Positions 59,871 through 64,000 of a DNA stretch of 64,000 nucleotides are shown here, in pieces. Position 1 is the stretch's first letter, and the number at the start of each line of letters is the position of its first letter. The position numbers were made by a program, and so were the translations under genes. Origin of the DNA: Epiperipatus broadwayi (Eukaryota > Onychophora > Udeonychophora > Euonychophora > Peripatidae); contig JAQFVV010006197.1 of assembly GCA_028023455.1 (NCBI GenBank), positions 17,109,254-17,173,253 on the forward strand, written 5' to 3'. Under the pieces are notes generated by a model. That model worked only from the letters and a program-made list of their open reading frames with translations, did not search any database and was not told the DNA's origin.

Positions 59871-61566
59871 CCTGATATATTATACACCAGACCTCCACTT
59901 TTATATTGATGCAGCTTTGGTTCCTGTCTCTTTCTCAGATCATATGGCACTAGTTATCCATCTAGAAGCTATTGCGGCTGCAGTGCCTGCTGCGGGGCCC
60001 GGCGGAACTATGTGTATGGTCACAAAGTCCAGCATGACAGAAGCCATAGTTTCTGAGGCCTACATTTATTTCCGAAAGATCAACATCCTTTCCCTTCCAG
60101 CTGAAGAAGCCTGGTTCACATATATCAATATTCTCCAATCCATTCTAAACCATCACACCAGGAAAATTAAAGGCCCAAATAGCCTACTCAGAGACCTCAC
60201 AGACATTGAAAATCAACTACAAATGATGCAACAGAATCCTTCCAATATAGAAGTCATCTTATCACTTAAAAACCTTTACCGTATTAAACAAAAATCACTT
60301 GCAGAATATATATCCATCAGGAGGTCTAAATTCTTCTTGTCTCAACAACATTGTTGGACAAGAGGGTACCTCAGATGGGCTCTAGGGACAAATAGACAAC
60401 AAGTTACCCCATCATCAATTACCAGTAACAGCAACACACTCGTAGGTTATCCTATGATGTTACTCATCAGTCAGCATCATCAACAACTTATGCAAGCAGA
60501 TAGTCCTCCTTCTGAACCAGACTGGCTGGAAGCCAGGAATCCAGGCGAGCATGGCATTACAGAAGCTCTACTTAAAAGAAAACTTATGTCTCTCCCAGAT
60601 AGCATTCATCCAGGTCTACATGGCATCCCTAAGTTCCTTTTAAATCACCTAAGTCAGTTTACGATTCCCATCATGGTCAAAATGATTGAACACTTAGCTA
60701 CTGGGCACAGAAATATAGCTGATCTGTATCCAGTGGCACTAGTGCCTTTTTTGAAAAAACAAAAACCACTCACTGATCTAACCAGTATTCGACCAATCTC
60801 CATGACCCCATTGCTGATCAAGATAATGGAGTCAGTCATCAAGGATCAAATTCAACCTATAGTCCTTAAACACATTTCTCCTAATCAATATGGGGAAAAA
60901 GGCTCCACCTCACATGCTATGGCTAACATTACGGCTCTCATTGATTATATCAGAATACAAAAGAAATCTAAACCCATTGCTGTCCAGCTGGATATTGCTG
61001 CGGCTTTTGATTCAATACACATAGACATCCTGCTGAATCTGCTGGCTGAGTATGATGTTCCAGTCACCATTATACAAATACTAAGTAATCTATTAAGCAA
61101 CAGAGAAATCTTTGTCTCACTGGATGGCAAGCTCACACCAGGCTTCAAACCTTTTAAATCTCTCCCTCAAGGTTTCCCCATCAGTGCTCTATGCTTCACA
61201 GCATACATAAATCCTTTACTGATGGATATTGAAAAAAATCTACCAGGCGTATTCGTTCCATCCATCAATAAAGACTTCAACTCATTTTACATAGATGACA
61301 TCATGATTGTTCTATCTACCATAAAATACCTTCCCCAACTACAATCCATTTTAAATCGATATTCTGCAAAATATCATTTACAAATAAATCACAACAAATC
61401 AGCTATCTGTCAGATAAAGTCAGGAAAACAAATACCATCTACCTATACTGCCAAACCAAAAAGATTCTTGGGATATCCCCATTTTCAAATCATCAGTGGC
61501 AATGTCCAGAGAAATACAGGACCATATCCTCCAAACAACAGAGCACATCACCACATCCCTCTCTAG
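59803..61566 (+). pseudogene. LINE ORF2, reverse transcriptase part
   Basis: The 587-codon frame carries the endonuclease end (RRSLIDLIYYTPDL, SDH). After about 250 residues of linker come the RT blocks: SIRPISMTPLLIKIMES (about residue 328), QLDIAAAFDSI with the first catalytic Asp (about 394), SLPQGFPISALCF (about 450) and FYIDDIMIV with the two catalytic Asp residues (about 495). KRFLGYPHFQ follows as the thumb-side block. The catalytic triad is intact. Near 61490 the frame shifts, and the coding text continues (EIQDHILQTTEHITTSL) until the LTR-like block at 61584 cuts it. Confidence 0.88.
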
Positions 61567-61583
61567 AGTCTATCTCTCACTAT

Positions 61584-63649
61584 TGTACCGGTATAAATTC
61601 ACCACGCTTACTCATACCCAGTACCCGAGTTCAAACCCAGTCCACGTTTAAGAATAAATTCCAAAACGCCAACTAAATTCAAACCCAAACCCCGGTATGA
61701 CCAACCGATGATGACTTTATAACAGCACGGGGTTATCCCTTTTCTAGCTCAGCTCAGAACATAGACTAAATTCTTACAGTTAATGATATATAGATTTATT
61801 AGACTATAGATATTGGAACGGTCATTTATGTAACGTATATATTTAAGTTGCCAATACAGACAGAAAGTGGCTAAATAAACTTAGGGAGTAATAAGGTGGA
61901 GGACACAAAGATTAAGATTAAATAAAGTGTTTAATAAGCAAATATAAAGCATATAAATATAGTGTTAAATAAGACAAATAGAAAGCACATGAATATAGTG
62001 TTATATAATAGAAATATACAGCAAATAAATATAGTGTTATACAGTACGGTAAGACTTCATACGTCCTCTTGCATTTGGCTACTAGTCTTTAGTGAACGTT
62101 TTATTTAATGAACAAACTCATGCCAATAGCTGGGTAGTTAAATAATTGACAGGTGGTTAAGAGAATCAGAGTATTAGAGCATTGGAAAAAATATTTATCT
62201 AAAGACTTTTTGTTTACTTATTTTACTTGAATAGGCTCGAGCCGGAACGTAGACGAACAGTGGAGATGGTTTTATATAAATACGACATAATAGATAGTTG
62301 AACTGGTGGTTTTATATAAATACGACGTGGAAGATAGATGAACTGGTGGTTTTATATAAATACGACGTGGAAGATAGATGAACTGGTGGTTTTATATAAA
62401 TACGACGTGGAAAATAGATGAACTGGTGGTTTTATATAAATACGACGTGGAAGATAGATGAACTGGTAGTTTTATATAAATACGACGTGGAAAATAGATG
62501 AACTGGTGGTTGCCTATATTCAAAAGCCCTACAGTAATCAATTGCGGTGCATTAACGGAATACCGGGCGGCTTGTACTTTGACAAGGCTTAATGCCCCCA
62601 AGTAGCTCCGGGACACGACAACCAGCCGGGATCATTTCGAACCCGGTGATCCAAGAGATTACCGGGAAAGAAAGACTGCTTTCATTCCCCAATGGTAGAA
62701 TGGCGAGACGCTAACTTCAGCGAAGGGAAGGCATTGCCACAGACGTGAAGGACGAATACTTGAAGCGGATTTTTTTAAGAGAAATTATATAAAACCTGGA
62801 AACTATTTGTCTGTTCCTACGCCACAGGCTGAGATCCTTACCCCAATAAAACATAGCGAACTTAAACTGACGGTAAAAAACAATACTTAGTTAATTTTAC
62901 TCTGGGACTCCTAACCCTTCAGGTTGACAGGCGGTAACGATAGTATCAAATTATTCAGTGAATTATTTCTCATATTATACATAACATTAATGTAACACTT
63001 TGACACCATTATATATATATTTTAAGATCGAACCTTAGATTGCAATTATAGGACAAATTAACATAGACTAATAAAATGACTTAACATTTATCAACTCGGA
63101 ACGTGAAAGAATATTTAATTCAGAAAATGAAATTACTTTTAAGATAACTTGATCATTATTACACACTAATTTACACAGAGTTGGAAATATTACTATTGGC
63201 ATTGTTTGTTTATGAAATAAGCAACATAAGAAACTATAAATGCATTCAGTTGAAATATTATTACCATTAATTACAATTTTATAAATGATTTCTAAAGACT
63301 AGAGCAGAGGATTAAAAAAAAGAAAAGAAAATTTACTGACAGGTTAAATAATAGCATTATAAATGATATCAAAACTTACATATGATTTACTTGATTGATA
63401 ACATTAAGCTCGGGAGAAAGTTAAAAGTTCGTGTAACACAGTTACTCTTCTTTCTTCATCCGGCTTGCTTTTCCCGATTGATATTTCCGACGAACGTAGG
63501 CGCGCATTTTGAAAGTTATTTGTAAGGCATAGTAAATTTTGAGATTGGAAGTTGGAAATTCTGAAGTATATGAAACATGATCAAACAGCGGCACGAAGAT
63601 CCATATTGGCAGGCAGAGACCAGCTCCTGGCAATTAGCCCATCAACATG
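61584..63649. mobile_element. LTR-like block E interrupting the LINE
   Basis: LINE coding text stops at the sequence TGTACCGGTATAAATTCACC, which starts like the LTR of element B (TGTACCGGTCAG). The block is less AT-rich, contains a 40-bp minisatellite and has a GC island at 62560-62640 that aligns loosely with the island in block F. The right edge is a guess: ...CATCAACA followed by TGGCGATTCAC, a weak PBS-like start. The LINE does not resume before the window ends. It could be a solo LTR or the first LTR of an element running off the window. Confidence 0.45.
62261..62512. repeat. Minisatellite, 40-bp unit x about 6
   Basis: Six consecutive units share aactggtggttttatataaa then tacgacgtgg and aagatagatg, with only single-base variants after the first diverged unit. 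It lies inside LTR-like block E. Confidence 0.95.
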
Positions 63650-64000
63650 GCGATTCACTGATAAACTTCTTAATAATAAGGTTTGAATTATACTCAACTG
63701 CTGTGTTGTCTTGAGACTACTTCTCTCACACACGACCAAAGTTAGAATGCCAGTTTTTTTCTAAAATAGCCACTGCTGACCTTTCCGACTTGTTTTTGTT
63801 TTAGGCTCCTCCTACTTTCTCTAGCCTCTAGCGATGCAGCTTGACCAACAATCAATTATCTGTTTTTAGCAATCTTTTAATTTAATATGCCATTTTTAAA
63901 TCGATACAGTAATTACATATCAAAATTCCTTACTAATTTTGAATACAACTTAATTGCTCTGAACATTTGTGCAATTAGATTTTAATTAAAAACACTGATC
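63650..64000. other. Right end of the window, nothing firmly recognised
   Basis: It may be internal sequence of an element whose LTR is block E, or flanking DNA. No domain is visible. Confidence 0.35.

Larger units (their letters stand above)
56200..61583 (+). mobile_element. LINE (non-LTR retrotransposon), 3'-interrupted
   Basis: The left part (56200-56590) is repeat R, followed by an ORF1 region (56739-59245) and an ORF2 (59313-61566). Frames are long enough, with few breaks, to be fairly young. Coding text continues in a shifted frame to about 61583, where an LTR-like block begins. The 3' end, including any tail, is therefore cut off or displaced. I cannot name the clade; the endonuclease is of the AP (EEP) type and the RT box is YIDD. 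Confidence 0.88.

Noticed and set aside
1-64000. CRISPR array, rRNA or bacterial operon signals
   Set aside because: No spaced direct-repeat array, rRNA-like segment or prokaryotic gene clustering is present; the window is clearly eukaryotic.

Overview
This is a very AT-rich animal (metazoan) nuclear window. It has split genes with GT-AG introns, dense interspersed repeats of several eukaryotic classes, and no bacterial-style genes. The one host gene I can support is the 3' end of a GH18 chitinase-family gene on the + strand. Its last three exons lie at 1807-1974, 5134-5253 and 51017-51157. The exon peptides resemble molluscan chitinases, so a mollusc, possibly a cephalopod, is my best guess; this rests on the peptides and repeat load alone and is not established.

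Almost all the rest is mobile DNA, most of it inside the chitinase's last intron (about 45.8 kb, 5254-51016). At its core is a nested stack. A palindromic pair of Penelope-like (PLE) 3' ends, with GIY-YIG remnants, occupies 8045-28575. Its right arm is split by an LTR retrotransposon 'A' (9174-28172, minus strand, about 2 kb LTRs, clear PBS and PPT). A is itself split by LTR retrotransposon 'B' (11715-23142, minus strand, LTRs of 2733 and 2730 bp). Neither A nor B shows a reverse transcriptase. Each carries only a gag-like coiled-coil ORF, and B also has a short tail resembling the C-terminus of Pol. They look like large-LTR, Gag-carrying non-autonomous elements. By eye A's LTR copies differ more than B's, which agrees with the nesting order.

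Further along the intron are a possible LTR with a promoter-like region (28840-30888), an old LINE piece (33650-34560), an LTR-like block (35446-about 37291), a pogo-like fragment (about 38575-39180), and a 5' LTR of a B-related element (39727-about 42240). Next come a Ty3/Gypsy element that has lost its reverse transcriptase (42251-46421) and a 3' LTR with an integrase remnant (47674-50010).

Downstream of the chitinase stop lie a decayed LINE (52250-55050), an internally deleted mariner (55297-56142), and a better preserved LINE with a zinc-knuckle ORF1 and an endonuclease/RT ORF2 (about 56200-61583). The LINE is cut by another LTR-like block (61584-about 63649) that contains a 40-bp minisatellite. 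A foldback (long inverted repeat) transposon family recurs four times. The functional story is one of a chitinase gene whose last intron has become a layered trap for retroelements, with most of the coding fragments broken.
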